Of a stretch of 8,578 nt of DNA, positions 1-6,539 are shown piece after piece (the stretch's first letter is position 1; each line of letters opens with the position of its first letter). The notes below the pieces were generated by a model, which did not search any database, was not told where the DNA came from, and saw only the letters and a program-made list of their open reading frames with translations. The stretch is from Acidimicrobiales bacterium. Its GTDB lineage: Bacteria > Actinomycetota > Acidimicrobiia > Acidimicrobiales > RAAP-2. The position numbers and the translations under genes were made by a program. The stretch spans positions 1-8,578 of the forward strand of contig JADGOF010000072.1 of NCBI GenBank assembly GCA_017883105.1. Reading direction: 5' to 3'.

Positions 1-1263
1 TACATGATCTGTGTCCACGTCCGGCCGGAGATGACCCAGATCGCCCTGCTCGAGGGGCGCACGCTGGTCGAGCACTACATCTCGCGGGCATCGGACGACG
101 CCACTCAGATCGACGGCAACATCTACCGAGGTCGGGTCCAGAACGTGCTGCCGGGAATGGAAGCCGCGTTCATCGACATTGGCACGCCGAAGAACGCCGT
201 GCTCTACCACGGTGACGTCCGTTACGACACCGACGATGTCGAGTCGGGTACTTCGTCCGGGCAGCCGAGGATTGAGCAGCTGCTCCGTCCGGGGCAGACG
301 ATCCTCTGCCAGGTCACCAAGAACCCGATCGGGGCCAAAGGGGCCCGCCTCACCCAGGAGGTCTCCATCCCCGGTCGCTTCGTGGTCCTGGTGCCCAACA
401 GCACCGCCTACGGGATCTCCAAACGATTGGACGACAGCGAGCGCAAGCGGCTGCGCCGGACCGTCGACGCCATACGCCCGCAGGGACACGGCCTGATCGT
501 GCGCACGGCCGCCGCGGGGGCCAGTGCCGAGGAGTTGGGAAACGACGTCGAGCGTCTGGTGAGCCAGTGGGAGGCCATCGCCGGCGAGTCGACCAAGGGC
601 CAGGGACCGGCCCTCCTCTACCGTGAGCCGGCCATCGCCGTGCGGGTGATCCGCGAGGAGCTCAACCGCGAGTACCGGGCAGTGGTCATCGACGACCTCG
701 CCCTCTACGAGCAGGTCCGGGACTACGTGGGCGCGGTCAACCCGGAGCTGGCGGACCGGGTGGAGTACTTCGACCCGTCGGTGGAAGCCCTGCCGGTCTT
801 CGAGCGGTACCACGTCCACGAGCAGCTCCACAAGGCCCTCGACCGCAAGGTCTACCTGCCCTCGGGCGGCTCCCTGGTGATCGACCGGACCGAGGCGCTG
901 ACCGTCATCGACGTCAACACAGGAAAGAACGTCGGGACCACCAACCTCGAGGAGACGGTGTACCGGAACAACCTGGAGGCGGCAGAGGAGGTGGCCCGCC
1001 AGCTCCGGCTGCGGGACATCGGCGGGATCATCGTCATCGACTTCATCGATATGGAGATCCGTGAGAACCGGGACAAGGTGGGCAGTGCCCTTCGCTCCGC
1101 CCTGGCCCGGGACAAGACTCGTACCCAGGTGTTCGACATCTCCGAACTTGGCCTGGTGGAGATGACACGCAAGCGGGTCTCCGAGGGGCTGATCGAATCG
1201 ATGTCCACCACCTGTGAGGTGTGCAGTGGGCGTGGAATAGTCTTTGACGACCCGGAGCTGTAG
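1..1263 (+). CDS. rng: Ribonuclease E/G family endoribonuclease, catalytic part, probably 5'-partial
   Basis: This is a single-strand-specific endoribonuclease that processes rRNA precursors and starts mRNA decay. An S1-like RNA-binding region (GNIYRGRV, then PGMEAAFIDIG) lies at about residues 38-72, counting from the ATG at 4. The catalytic core follows: VIDRTEALTVIDVNTGKN carries the Mg-binding aspartate (residue 303), and IVIDFIDM carries the second (346). The zinc-link CEVCSGRG has cysteines 404 and 407. From memory these numbers coincide with the E. coli RNase E residues D303, D346, C404 and C407, so the core is complete and nearly gap-free. The reading frame is open to the window edge and no ribosome binding site can be seen before the ATG at 4. 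Actinobacterial RNase E proteins often have long N-terminal extensions, so the true start is probably upstream. The protein ends 12 residues after the second zinc-link cysteine. It could be called rne or rng; sequence alone does not decide. It sits 12 nt before rplU. Confidence 0.93.
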   Translation, partial: YMICVHVRPEMTQIALLEGRTLVEHYISRASDDATQIDGNIYRGRVQNVLPGMEAAFIDIGTPKNAVLYHGDVRYDTDDVESGTSSGQPRIEQLLRPGQTILCQVTKNPIGAKGARLTQEVSIPGRFVVLVPNSTAYGISKRLDDSERKRLRRTVDAIRPQGHGLIVRTAAAGASAEELGNDVERLVSQWEAIAGESTKGQGPALLYREPAIAVRVIREELNREYRAVVIDDLALYEQVRDYVGAVNPELADRVEYFDPSVEALPVFERYHVHEQLHKALDRKVYLPSGGSLVIDRTEALTVIDVNTGKNVGTTNLEETVYRNNLEAAEEVARQLRLRDIGGIIVIDFIDMEIRENRDKVGSALRSALARDKTRTQVFDISELGLVEMTRKRVSEGLIESMSTTCEVCSGRGIVFDDPEL

Positions 1264-1275
1264 AGTGGTAGCCCT
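1261..1275 (+). promoter_or_regulatory. Possible -10 box (TAGAGT) before rplU
   Basis: TAGAGT at 1261-1266 matches the actinobacterial -10 pattern TANNNT and overlaps the RNase E/G stop codon. Nine bases separate it from the rplU ATG. That is slightly longer than the 6-nt gap seen at obgE and proA in this window. There is no convincing Shine-Dalgarno sequence at the usual distance (GGAG at 1254-1257 is 18 nt away), so a short-leader or leaderless transcript is possible. This is weak; read-through from the upstream gene is equally likely. Confidence 0.22.
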
Positions 1276-1587
1276 ATGTACGCCGTAATCAAAACCGGAG
1301 GCAAGCAGGAGCGGGTAGCCGAGGGCCAGCAGCTCCGCGTCGAACTACTGGGGGAGAGCCCTGGCGCAGAGGTGACGTTCACCCCGGTGCTGGTGGTAGA
1401 CGGCGACACCGTCCTGGCCACGCCGTCCCAGCTGGCGGGCACCTCGGTGACTGCCACGGTGGTGGGCGAGGAGCTCGGACCGAAGATCCGGGGCTTCACT
1501 TACAAGAACAAGTCGAATCAGAGCACCCGGTGGGGCCATCGCCAGCGCTACTCGACGATCTCCATCACGGCCATCGCCGCAGGCTGA
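1276..1587 (+). CDS. rplU: 50S ribosomal protein L21 (bL21)
   Basis: This is a structural protein of the large ribosomal subunit that binds 23S rRNA. The 103-residue length is the family norm. The N-terminus MYAVIKTGGKQERVAEGQ is the classic bL21 opening. The basic RNA-binding stretch GPKIRGFTYKNKSNQSTRWGHRQ is at about residues 68-90, and the ITAI ending is typical. The ATG at 1276 is the only start that gives the conserved N-terminus. The gene follows the RNase gene after 12 nt and precedes rpmA, as in most bacteria. The 135-nt gap to rpmA is longer than usual for this pair. No good Shine-Dalgarno sequence is seen, so translation may depend on coupling to the upstream gene or on a leaderless transcript. 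Confidence 0.97.
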   Translation: MYAVIKTGGKQERVAEGQQLRVELLGESPGAEVTFTPVLVVDGDTVLATPSQLAGTSVTATVVGEELGPKIRGFTYKNKSNQSTRWGHRQRYSTISITAIAAG

Positions 1588-1679
1588 GCACCTCACTATC
1601 CGCACCGGTCGGATCCGTCCGGGTGGTGCAAGAACTCCTCGGCACTCGTGTCGCCGGTCGGCACCGAATACTCAAGGAA

Positions 1680-1699
1680 CGGGCAGAGCGATCTGTCCG
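1680..1699 (+). promoter_or_regulatory. RNA hairpin with GCGA tetraloop upstream of the rpmA ribosome binding site
   Basis: CGGGCAGA (1680-1687) pairs with TCTGTCCG (1692-1699) over eight base pairs, one of them G-U, closed by the GNRA-type tetraloop GCGA. It ends 9 nt before the AAGGAG ribosome binding site, and no T-run follows. The position suits a leader-RNA element, such as a ribosomal-protein or RNase recognition site acting on rpmA, but that role is inference. Confidence 0.4.
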
Positions 1700-1708
1700 G
1701 GAAACCAC

Positions 1709-1714
1709 AAGGAG
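1709..1714 (+). promoter_or_regulatory. Ribosome binding site of rpmA
   Basis: AAGGAG lies 8 nt before the ATG at 1723. It is the strongest Shine-Dalgarno sequence in the window. It fixes the bL27 start at 1723 rather than at the in-frame GTG 75 nt upstream. Confidence 0.85.
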
Positions 1715-1722
1715 CAGTTCGC

Positions 1723-1977
1723 ATGTCCAAAACGAAGGGTGGCGGTTCAACCCGCAACGGACGCGATTCAAATGCCCAGCGGTTGGGCGTGAAGACCTTC
1801 GGCGGCACCAGCGTGCGGGCCGGCGCCATCATCGTCCGCCAGCGCGGCACCAAGTTCCACCCCGGCCTCAACGTGGGCCTGGGCGGCGACGACACGCTGT
1901 TCGCGCTGACCGACGGCACGGTGCAGTTCACCAGCCGCAAGGGACGCAAGCTGGTTGACGTCGTTTCCGGCGACTGA
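1723..1977 (+). CDS. rpmA: 50S ribosomal protein L27 (bL27)
   Basis: bL27 is a large-subunit protein whose flexible N-terminal tail reaches toward the peptidyl transferase centre. The 84-residue product has the family signature GGGSTRNGRDS near residue 6, followed by RLGVK, FGG, and GAIIVRQRGTKFHPG at about residues 33-47. The start at 1723 is fixed by the AAGGAG box and gives the usual length. The longer in-frame reading from GTG 1648 lacks the cleavable NLQFFA-type N-terminal extension known from Firmicutes bL27. The tail reads MSKTKGGG where many bacteria have AHKKAGG or similar, a modest variation. The last 23 bases overlap the start of the phosphatase gene in another frame, so the two genes are probably translated from one mRNA. 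Confidence 0.96.
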   Translation: MSKTKGGGSTRNGRDSNAQRLGVKTFGGTSVRAGAIIVRQRGTKFHPGLNVGLGGDDTLFALTDGTVQFTSRKGRKLVDVVSGD

Positions 1978-2731
1978 ATCAGCTGCCTTGTCCAGTCGGT
2001 CCCTCGCCTTCGAGGGCTGTGTCAACTTCCGCGACCTCGGCGGCTACCGGACGGCGGACGGGCGCCGGATCGCCTGGAGACACCTGTTCCGGGCCGACGG
2101 CCTCAACAAACTGAGCGAGGGGGACCGGAACCAGCTGGCTGACCTGGGCCTGGCCACGGTCATCGACCTGCGGACGGTCGACGAGGCCGAGCAACGGGGG
2201 CGCTTCCCGGTCGACCTGGTGCCGGTCCGCTATGTCGACCTGCCGTTGACCGACGTGCTTCCCTCCCCCGAAGAGCTCCCGGACTGGAAAGAGGCCTCCT
2301 ACGTCGCGTCGCGTTACGTCCAGATGGTGACCCAGGGCGGCCCGGCCCTGACCGCTGCCCTCACCGTTCTGGCCGATGACGGCTCCCTTCCCGCGGTGTT
2401 CCACTGCAGCGCCGGCAAAGACAGGACCGGGGTCCTCTCGGCGCTGGTCCTCGCCTTTCTGGGTGTTCCTGACGAGACGATCGTCGAGGACTACGCCCTC
2501 AGCGCGGCGGCCATGGGTCGTCTGCTCGAACGGCTGAAAGCCGAGTACCCCGAATCGGTCGACGCGGTGGAGAAGTTCGCCCCGGCCATCCTCCATGTGG
2601 TCCCCGAGACCATGGAGGAGTTCCTCGGCTCGATGCGGTCGGAATACGGCTCCTATGACGCCCTGGCCGAGACACTCGGGGTCACGGACGCCATGGCCCG
2701 CCTGGCCGAAACGGTGCTCGAAGAGGTCTGA
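1955..2731 (+). CDS. Tyrosine/serine protein phosphatase, MptpB-like (Y_phosphatase3 family)
   Basis: This is a predicted cytoplasmic cysteine-based phosphatase. The N-terminal motif GCVNFRDLGGY (about residues 21-31) and VIDLR (about 69-73) are typical of the family. The catalytic P-loop HCSAGKDRTG has nucleophile Cys151 and Arg157 in the CX5R arrangement. The closest family known to me is the actinobacterial PtpB group, which can act on phosphotyrosine, phosphoserine and phosphoinositides. The substrate here is unknown. I see no signal peptide or membrane segment. There is no ATG or GTG near the domain start. TTG 1955 has AGGGA 10 nt upstream and overlaps rpmA by 23 nt. TTG 1988 is the alternative but lacks a ribosome binding site. 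The gene sits where rpmA and obgE are usually adjacent. The family call is confident; the exact start is not. Confidence 0.88.
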   Translation: MTSFPATESAALSSRSLAFEGCVNFRDLGGYRTADGRRIAWRHLFRADGLNKLSEGDRNQLADLGLATVIDLRTVDEAEQRGRFPVDLVPVRYVDLPLTDVLPSPEELPDWKEASYVASRYVQMVTQGGPALTAALTVLADDGSLPAVFHCSAGKDRTGVLSALVLAFLGVPDETIVEDYALSAAAMGRLLERLKAEYPESVDAVEKFAPAILHVVPETMEEFLGSMRSEYGSYDALAETLGVTDAMARLAETVLEEV

Positions 2732-2736
2732 GCAGA

Positions 2737-2756
2737 TCGCCCCGTTTCCGGGGTGG
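2737..2756 (+). terminator. GC-rich hairpin after the phosphatase gene, possible weak terminator
   Basis: CCCCG (2740-2744) pairs with CGGGG (2749-2753) around the loop TTTC. The stem can be extended by three pairs, two of them G-U, to 2737 and 2756. It begins 5 nt after the phosphatase stop codon. No T-run follows, so it is at best an atypical terminator or 3'-end stabiliser. It lies just upstream of the proposed obgE promoter, which fits a transcript boundary here. Confidence 0.3.
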
Positions 2757-2770
2757 GGACGGCCGATCGG

Positions 2771-2782
2771 TAGGATCGACCC
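2771..2782 (+). promoter_or_regulatory. Start region of obgE: TAGGAT box (-10 or ribosome binding site)
   Basis: TAGGAT at 2771-2776 matches TANNNT and ends 6 nt before the ATG at 2783. This would place the transcription start on the A of the ATG (a leaderless mRNA). The same bases contain AGGA (2772-2775) at 7 nt, which could instead serve as a Shine-Dalgarno sequence. No clear -35 box is seen 16-19 nt upstream. The identical geometry before proA favours the promoter reading. Confidence 0.45.
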
Positions 2783-4096
2783 ATGTCCGGCTTTGTCGAT
2801 GGGGCACAACTACATGTGAAAGCCGGCGATGGTGGGGCGGGCGCGGTGGCGTTCCGTCGTGAGGCGCACGTCGACAAAGGGGGCCCGGACGGCGGCGACG
2901 GGGGCCGAGGCGGCAACGTCTGGCTGGTGGCGACGACCAACCAGTCCTCCCTGTTGGGCTTCCGCGACCATCCCCACCGGCGTGGGGGCGATGGCGGCCA
3001 CGGCGGCGGCAAGAAGAAGCACGGGGCCCGAGGGGCCGATCTCGAGGTCCCGGTTCCGGTGGGCACCCGGGCCAAAGCGCCGGACGGCACCATCCTGGCC
3101 GACCTGGTCAATGTCGGCGACAAGTGGCTGGCCGGAGAGGGTGGTCGCGGTGGCAAGGGCAATGCGGCATTCCTCACCAATCACCGTCGGGCACCGGCCT
3201 TCGCCGAGCAGGGGGAGAAGGGCCACGAGCAGTGGTACGACCTCGAGCTGGCCCTGGTGGCCGACGTAGCCCTGGTCGGATTCCCCAACGTGGGAAAGAG
3301 CACGCTCATCTCGCGTATCTCTGCGGCCAAGCCGAAGATTGCCGACTACCCGTTCACCACGTTGGAGCCGCACCTGGGAGTGGTCCGGGCCGACGGCGGA
3401 TCGGACTTCACGGTGGCCGACATCCCCGGCCTGGTGGAAGGGGCGGCCGAAGGCAAGGGTCTGGGGCACCGGTTCCTCCGGCACATCACCCGGTCGCGGG
3501 TGATGGTGGTGCTGGTCGAGCTCGACCCGGTCACCGGCGTCAGTCCGGCCGAGCAGTGCCGTGTCCTGTTAGATGAGTTGGGCCGATACCAGGCCGATCT
3601 GCTGGACCGGCCCCGGGTCATCGTCGGATCGAAGGCCGACATGGTGGGCATGGTCGAGGGTGGAAGCGGCCAAGGCGACGACAGATTCGAACCGGACCTG
3701 GTGATCTCCGCGGTGACCGGTCAGGGCATCAACGAGTTGGTCGGGAAGCTGACCGGATTGGTGGCCGAGGCCCGGACGAGCGAACCCGAGGCCGACGGGA
3801 CCATCGTCATCCACCGGCCCCTGCCCGAAGGGTTCGCCGTCGAGCGGATCGAAGAAGGAGTCTTTGCGGTGGTGGGCAAGGTGGCCGAACGGGTGGTGGC
3901 CCTCAACGATGTCACCTCGGATGAGGCTGCCGATTATGTGCAGGGGCGGCTCCGTCGAATCGGGGTGGACAGGGCCCTGGCGCGGGCCGGGGCCCGTGAC
4001 GGCGATCTGGTCCACATCGGCGACATGTCGTTCATCTGGTACCGCGATCAACCGGAGTTCACCGGCGACACCAAGAGTCGCCGTCGACGATCGTGA
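2783..4096 (+). CDS. obgE: GTPase Obg/CgtA, ribosome assembly and stress regulator
   Basis: Obg is an essential GTPase that binds the 50S subunit and links ribosome maturation to nucleotide status. The 437-residue product has all three domains. The glycine-rich Obg fold (about residues 2-158) includes KGGPDGGDGGRGGNV. The G domain contains G1 GFPNVGKST (166-174), G2 threonines in PFTTLEPH (192-193), G3 DIPGL (213-217) and G5 SAVTG (309-313). The C-terminal OCT domain (about 341-418) contains RPLPEGFAVER and RLRRIGVDRALARAGA. G4, normally NKxD, reads SKAD (283-286), so the usual guanine-contacting asparagine is serine. The tail is basic (KSRRRRS). The ATG at 2783 gives the conserved N-terminus. 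The stop codon overlaps the proB start as GTGA, so obgE and proB are probably translationally coupled. Confidence 0.97.
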   Translation: MSGFVDGAQLHVKAGDGGAGAVAFRREAHVDKGGPDGGDGGRGGNVWLVATTNQSSLLGFRDHPHRRGGDGGHGGGKKKHGARGADLEVPVPVGTRAKAPDGTILADLVNVGDKWLAGEGGRGGKGNAAFLTNHRRAPAFAEQGEKGHEQWYDLELALVADVALVGFPNVGKSTLISRISAAKPKIADYPFTTLEPHLGVVRADGGSDFTVADIPGLVEGAAEGKGLGHRFLRHITRSRVMVVLVELDPVTGVSPAEQCRVLLDELGRYQADLLDRPRVIVGSKADMVGMVEGGSGQGDDRFEPDLVISAVTGQGINELVGKLTGLVAEARTSEPEADGTIVIHRPLPEGFAVERIEEGVFAVVGKVAERVVALNDVTSDEAADYVQGRLRRIGVDRALARAGARDGDLVHIGDMSFIWYRDQPEFTGDTKSRRRRS

Positions 4097-5220
4097 CCCT
4101 CGACCCCACGGAGTCGACCGGACATTCGGCCCGCACCCTGGTGGTGAAGATCGGCTCCTCATCGGTGACCACCTCGGGACGGGTAGATGTGGGTGCCATC
4201 GAAAAGCTGGCCGCGGAAGTGTCTGCCGCCCGGGCCGTCGGCAATCGGGTGGTGGTGGTGACCTCCGGGGCCATCGCCGCCGGGTGGACCACCCTGGCTC
4301 CCGACCGGGCGCGCCCGTCGGATCTGGCCACCTTGCAGGCCGTGGCCGCGGTGGGCCAGCACCAACTGATGCGGGTGTGGAGCGATGCCCTCGAGCTGCA
4401 CCACCTGGTTGCGGGCCAGGTCCTCCTGGCGCCGCTCGACTTCGTCCACCGCAGCCAGTACCTCCATGCACGCCAGACCCTGTCCCGGCTGTTGGAGCTC
4501 GGTGTGGTGCCGGTGGTCAACGAGAACGACGCGGTGGCCGACGAGGAGATCCGGTTCGGTGACAATGACCGGCTGGCCGCACTGGTGGCCCATCTGGTCG
4601 GCGCCCAGCTCCTGATCTTGTTGACCGACACCGCCGGCCTCCTCACCGAGGACCCGCGGCTCACCAGCCGGGGATCGCTCATCGAAGAGGTGGTCGAGAT
4701 CGACCATGAGCTCGAACGAGTCGCCGGGGGAGCGGGGAGCGCTATCGGCAGTGGGGGCATGGGCTCGAAGCTGGCGGCGGCGAAGATCGCGGTGTGGTCT
4801 GGAGTCGAGGCGGTCATCGCCGACGCCTCGCGGCCCGGGGTGCTGGCCGAGGTGATCGGCTCGGCCCCGGGTGTCGGGACCCGGTTCGTGGCCCGGGAGC
4901 GTCGCCTCCCCGCCCGGAAGCTGTGGATCGCCTTCGCCGTCGGTGCCACGGGAACCATCGTGGTTGACGACGGGGCCCGCCGGGCCCTGATGGAGCGGGG
5001 TCGCTCGCTGTTGCCGGCCGGGGTGGTATCGGTCGCAGGCGACTTCGGGTTCGAGGACGCGGTCGAGATCGCCGGTCCGGACGGTGTCGTCTTCGCCAAG
5101 GGCCTGGTCCGTCATCCGGCGTCGTTGGTGGCCCAGTGGGCGGGCCGACGTTCGGACGAGCTGCCCGTGGACGTCTCGCCCGAGGTGGTCCACCGGGACG
5201 ATCTGGTGGTGCTCGACTGA
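4093..5220 (+). CDS. proB: Glutamate 5-kinase with C-terminal PUA domain
   Basis: This enzyme phosphorylates L-glutamate with ATP to gamma-glutamyl phosphate, the first and normally proline-inhibited step of proline synthesis. The 375-residue product has the amino-acid kinase fold: LVVKIGSSSVT with Lys19, then VVVVTSGAIAAG, VNENDAV (NEND at 143-146), FGDNDRLAA (GDND at 156-159) and GSGGMGSKLAAAKIA. The PUA domain occupies roughly residues 282-368 and begins after RKLWIAF. This two-domain build and length match the E. coli-type enzyme. The GTG start at 4093 overlaps the obgE stop by four bases. About 15 residues precede the conserved core, which is acceptable. No strong ribosome binding site is visible, consistent with coupling to obgE. 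The next gene in the pathway follows after 62 nt. Confidence 0.97.
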   Translation: MTLDPTESTGHSARTLVVKIGSSSVTTSGRVDVGAIEKLAAEVSAARAVGNRVVVVTSGAIAAGWTTLAPDRARPSDLATLQAVAAVGQHQLMRVWSDALELHHLVAGQVLLAPLDFVHRSQYLHARQTLSRLLELGVVPVVNENDAVADEEIRFGDNDRLAALVAHLVGAQLLILLTDTAGLLTEDPRLTSRGSLIEEVVEIDHELERVAGGAGSAIGSGGMGSKLAAAKIAVWSGVEAVIADASRPGVLAEVIGSAPGVGTRFVARERRLPARKLWIAFAVGATGTIVVDDGARRALMERGRSLLPAGVVSVAGDFGFEDAVEIAGPDGVVFAKGLVRHPASLVAQWAGRRSDELPVDVSPEVVHRDDLVVLD

Positions 5221-5234
5221 GGCTGCCTCGAGCA
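5210..5234 (+). terminator. Inverted repeat across the proB stop codon, possible weak terminator or junction hairpin
   Basis: TGCTCGA (5210-5216) is perfectly complementary to TCGAGCA (5228-5234), with an 11-base loop that contains the proB TGA (5218-5220). A competing 5-bp stem, GCTGC/GCAGC (5222-5236), overlaps it. No T-run follows. It could attenuate read-through into proA, stabilise the mRNA end, or be chance in GC-rich DNA. Confidence 0.3.
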
Positions 5235-5270
5235 GCAGGGCCTTCGCTCCGCCTCACGAAGTTCGCCAAC

Positions 5271-5282
5271 TACGCTTAGACA
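5271..5282 (+). promoter_or_regulatory. Proposed -10 box (TACGCT) and leaderless start of proA
   Basis: TACGCT at 5271-5276 matches TANNNT and ends 6 nt before the GTG at 5283. The spacing is the same as before obgE. No Shine-Dalgarno-like purine run exists in the 20 nt before the GTG, so a leaderless transcript would explain how proA is translated. No clear -35 box is visible, which is common for actinobacterial promoters of this type. Confidence 0.5.
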
Positions 5283-6539
5283 GTGCCAACCAGCCCATCT
5301 TCTCCGTTGGTCGCCCTCGGGCAGCGGGCCAAGGCCGCCAGTCGGCGGCTGGCCGTCGCCTCGTCGGCCGCCCGCAATGACGTGCTGCTGTTCGCTGCCG
5401 ACCTGGTCGAGGACCGGGCCGGACGGGTGCTCGAGGCCAATGCCACCGACGTGGCCCGGGCCGAGCAGGACGGCGCCGATCCAACCTCCCTCGACCGCCT
5501 CCGACTGGACCGGGACCGGGTGACCGCCATGGCCAAAGGCCTCCGAAACGTGGCCGGGCTTCCCGATCCGGTGGGCGAGGTCGTCGACGGTTGGGTACGT
5601 CCCAACGGTCTCCGGGTCCAGCGGGTCCGGGTGCCGCTGGGCGTGGTCGGGATCATCTACGAGAACCGGCCCAACGTGACCAGTGATGCCGCCGGGCTGT
5701 GTCTCAAGTCGGGCAACGCGGTGCTTCTCCGGGGATCGTCGTCGGCCATCTCGTCCAACTCGGTCATCGCCGGGCTACTGCGTGACGGACTGAACAAGGC
5801 GGGGCTCCCGAAGGATGCGGTCGGCCTGGTTGAGGACACCAGCCGGGCCTCGGCGGTGGCCTTCATGCAACTGGACGGGCTCATCGACTGCCTGATCCCC
5901 CGGGGCGGCCCCTCGCTCATCGCCTCCATCCTCGAGCACGCCACCATCCCCTACGTGCTCGATGGGTCCGGGAACTGCCACATCTACGTGGACCGGGCCG
6001 CCGACCTGTCCATGGCCGAATCGGTGGTGGCCAACGCCAAGATGCAGCGGCCCGGCGTCTGCAACAGCGCAGAGACCCTGCTGGTCCACCGATCGGTGGC
6101 CGATGCGTTCCTTCCCCGGATGGCATCGGCCCTGGCCGGGGTGACGCTGGTGGGCGACGCGGCGACCCGTTCGATCCTCCCGGAGGCGGCACCGGCCACC
6201 GATGAGGACTTCGCCACCGAATTCCTGGGCATGAAGCTGTCGGTGGCGGTGGTCGACGACCTCGACGGCGCCATCGACCATATCGCCCGCTTCGGATCCG
6301 GTCATTCGGAGGCGATCATCACCGGTGACCTGGCCACGGCCACCCGGTTCACCTCCGAGGTGGATGCGGCGGCCGTGCTGGTCAACGCCTCCACCCGGTT
6401 CATCGACGGCGAAGAGCTCGGGCTGGGGGCGGAGATCGGTATCTCCACCCAGAAGCTTCACGCCCGGGGGCCGATGGGCCTCCGCGAGCTGACCTCGGTC
6501 AAGTACGTGGTCAACGGTGACGGGCAGGTGCGGTCGTGA
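5283..6539 (+). CDS. proA: Gamma-glutamyl phosphate reductase (glutamate-5-semialdehyde dehydrogenase)
   Basis: This enzyme reduces gamma-glutamyl phosphate with NADPH to glutamate-5-semialdehyde, which cyclises on the way to proline. The 418-residue length is the family norm. Visible signatures are VPLGVVGIIYENRPNVTSDAA and LCLKSGNAVLLRG in the cofactor-binding half, the catalytic cysteine in RPGVCNSAET (Cys260), and the C-terminal ARGPMGLRELTSVKY. GTG 5283 is chosen because it gives the usual N-terminal length and lies 6 nt behind a TANNNT box. There is no Shine-Dalgarno sequence. The substrate is made by ProB, encoded just upstream, and the unstable intermediate is usually thought to be passed between the two enzymes. 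The stop codon overlaps the start of the MoxR gene as GTGA. Confidence 0.97.
   Translation: MPTSPSSPLVALGQRAKAASRRLAVASSAARNDVLLFAADLVEDRAGRVLEANATDVARAEQDGADPTSLDRLRLDRDRVTAMAKGLRNVAGLPDPVGEVVDGWVRPNGLRVQRVRVPLGVVGIIYENRPNVTSDAAGLCLKSGNAVLLRGSSSAISSNSVIAGLLRDGLNKAGLPKDAVGLVEDTSRASAVAFMQLDGLIDCLIPRGGPSLIASILEHATIPYVLDGSGNCHIYVDRAADLSMAESVVANAKMQRPGVCNSAETLLVHRSVADAFLPRMASALAGVTLVGDAATRSILPEAAPATDEDFATEFLGMKLSVAVVDDLDGAIDHIARFGSGHSEAIITGDLATATRFTSEVDAAAVLVNASTRFIDGEELGLGAEIGISTQKLHARGPMGLRELTSVKYVVNGDGQVRS

Larger units (their letters stand above)
1588..1722 (+). other. Long rplU-rpmA intergenic spacer, probable structured leader
   Basis: This 135-nt gap has no supportable gene. It contains a weak hairpin at 1605-1622 (CCGG/CCGG with an internal T-T mismatch), a 4-bp stem at 1655-1666 (CGGT/ACCG), a stronger hairpin at 1680-1699, and the bL27 ribosome binding site at 1709-1714. 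No T-run follows any stem, so none looks like an intrinsic terminator. I see no convincing promoter. An in-frame GTG at 1648 could extend bL27 upstream, but the ribosome binding site argues against that. Confidence 0.5.

Noticed and set aside
1244..1249. TTGACG, a near-perfect -35 box before rplU
   Set aside because: It lies inside RNase E/G coding sequence. The nearest -10-like boxes give spacers of 11 or 19 nt, the latter putting transcription start inside the gene.
1605..1666. Two small stems in the rplU-rpmA spacer as terminators
   Set aside because: Stems are only 4 bp, or broken by a mismatch, and no T-run follows.
1648..1722. In-frame 25-residue N-terminal extension of bL27 from GTG 1648
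   Set aside because: The strong AAGGAG box at 8 nt marks ATG 1723, the shorter form has normal length, and the extension lacks the NLQFFA-like cleavage motif of processed bL27 proteins.
1979..2809. Minus-strand open frame opposite the phosphatase
   Set aside because: It mirrors the codon bias of the plus-strand gene, which carries an intact catalytic motif; no motif or start signal of its own.
4726..4763. Second G-run cluster in proB as a G-quadruplex
   Set aside because: The middle loop is about 15 bases, so it fails the usual 1-7 loop rule.
3569..5193. Several long minus-strand open frames opposite obgE and proB
   Set aside because: All lie against well-supported plus-strand enzymes and show low-complexity Pro/Arg/Ser-rich translations typical of GC shadows.
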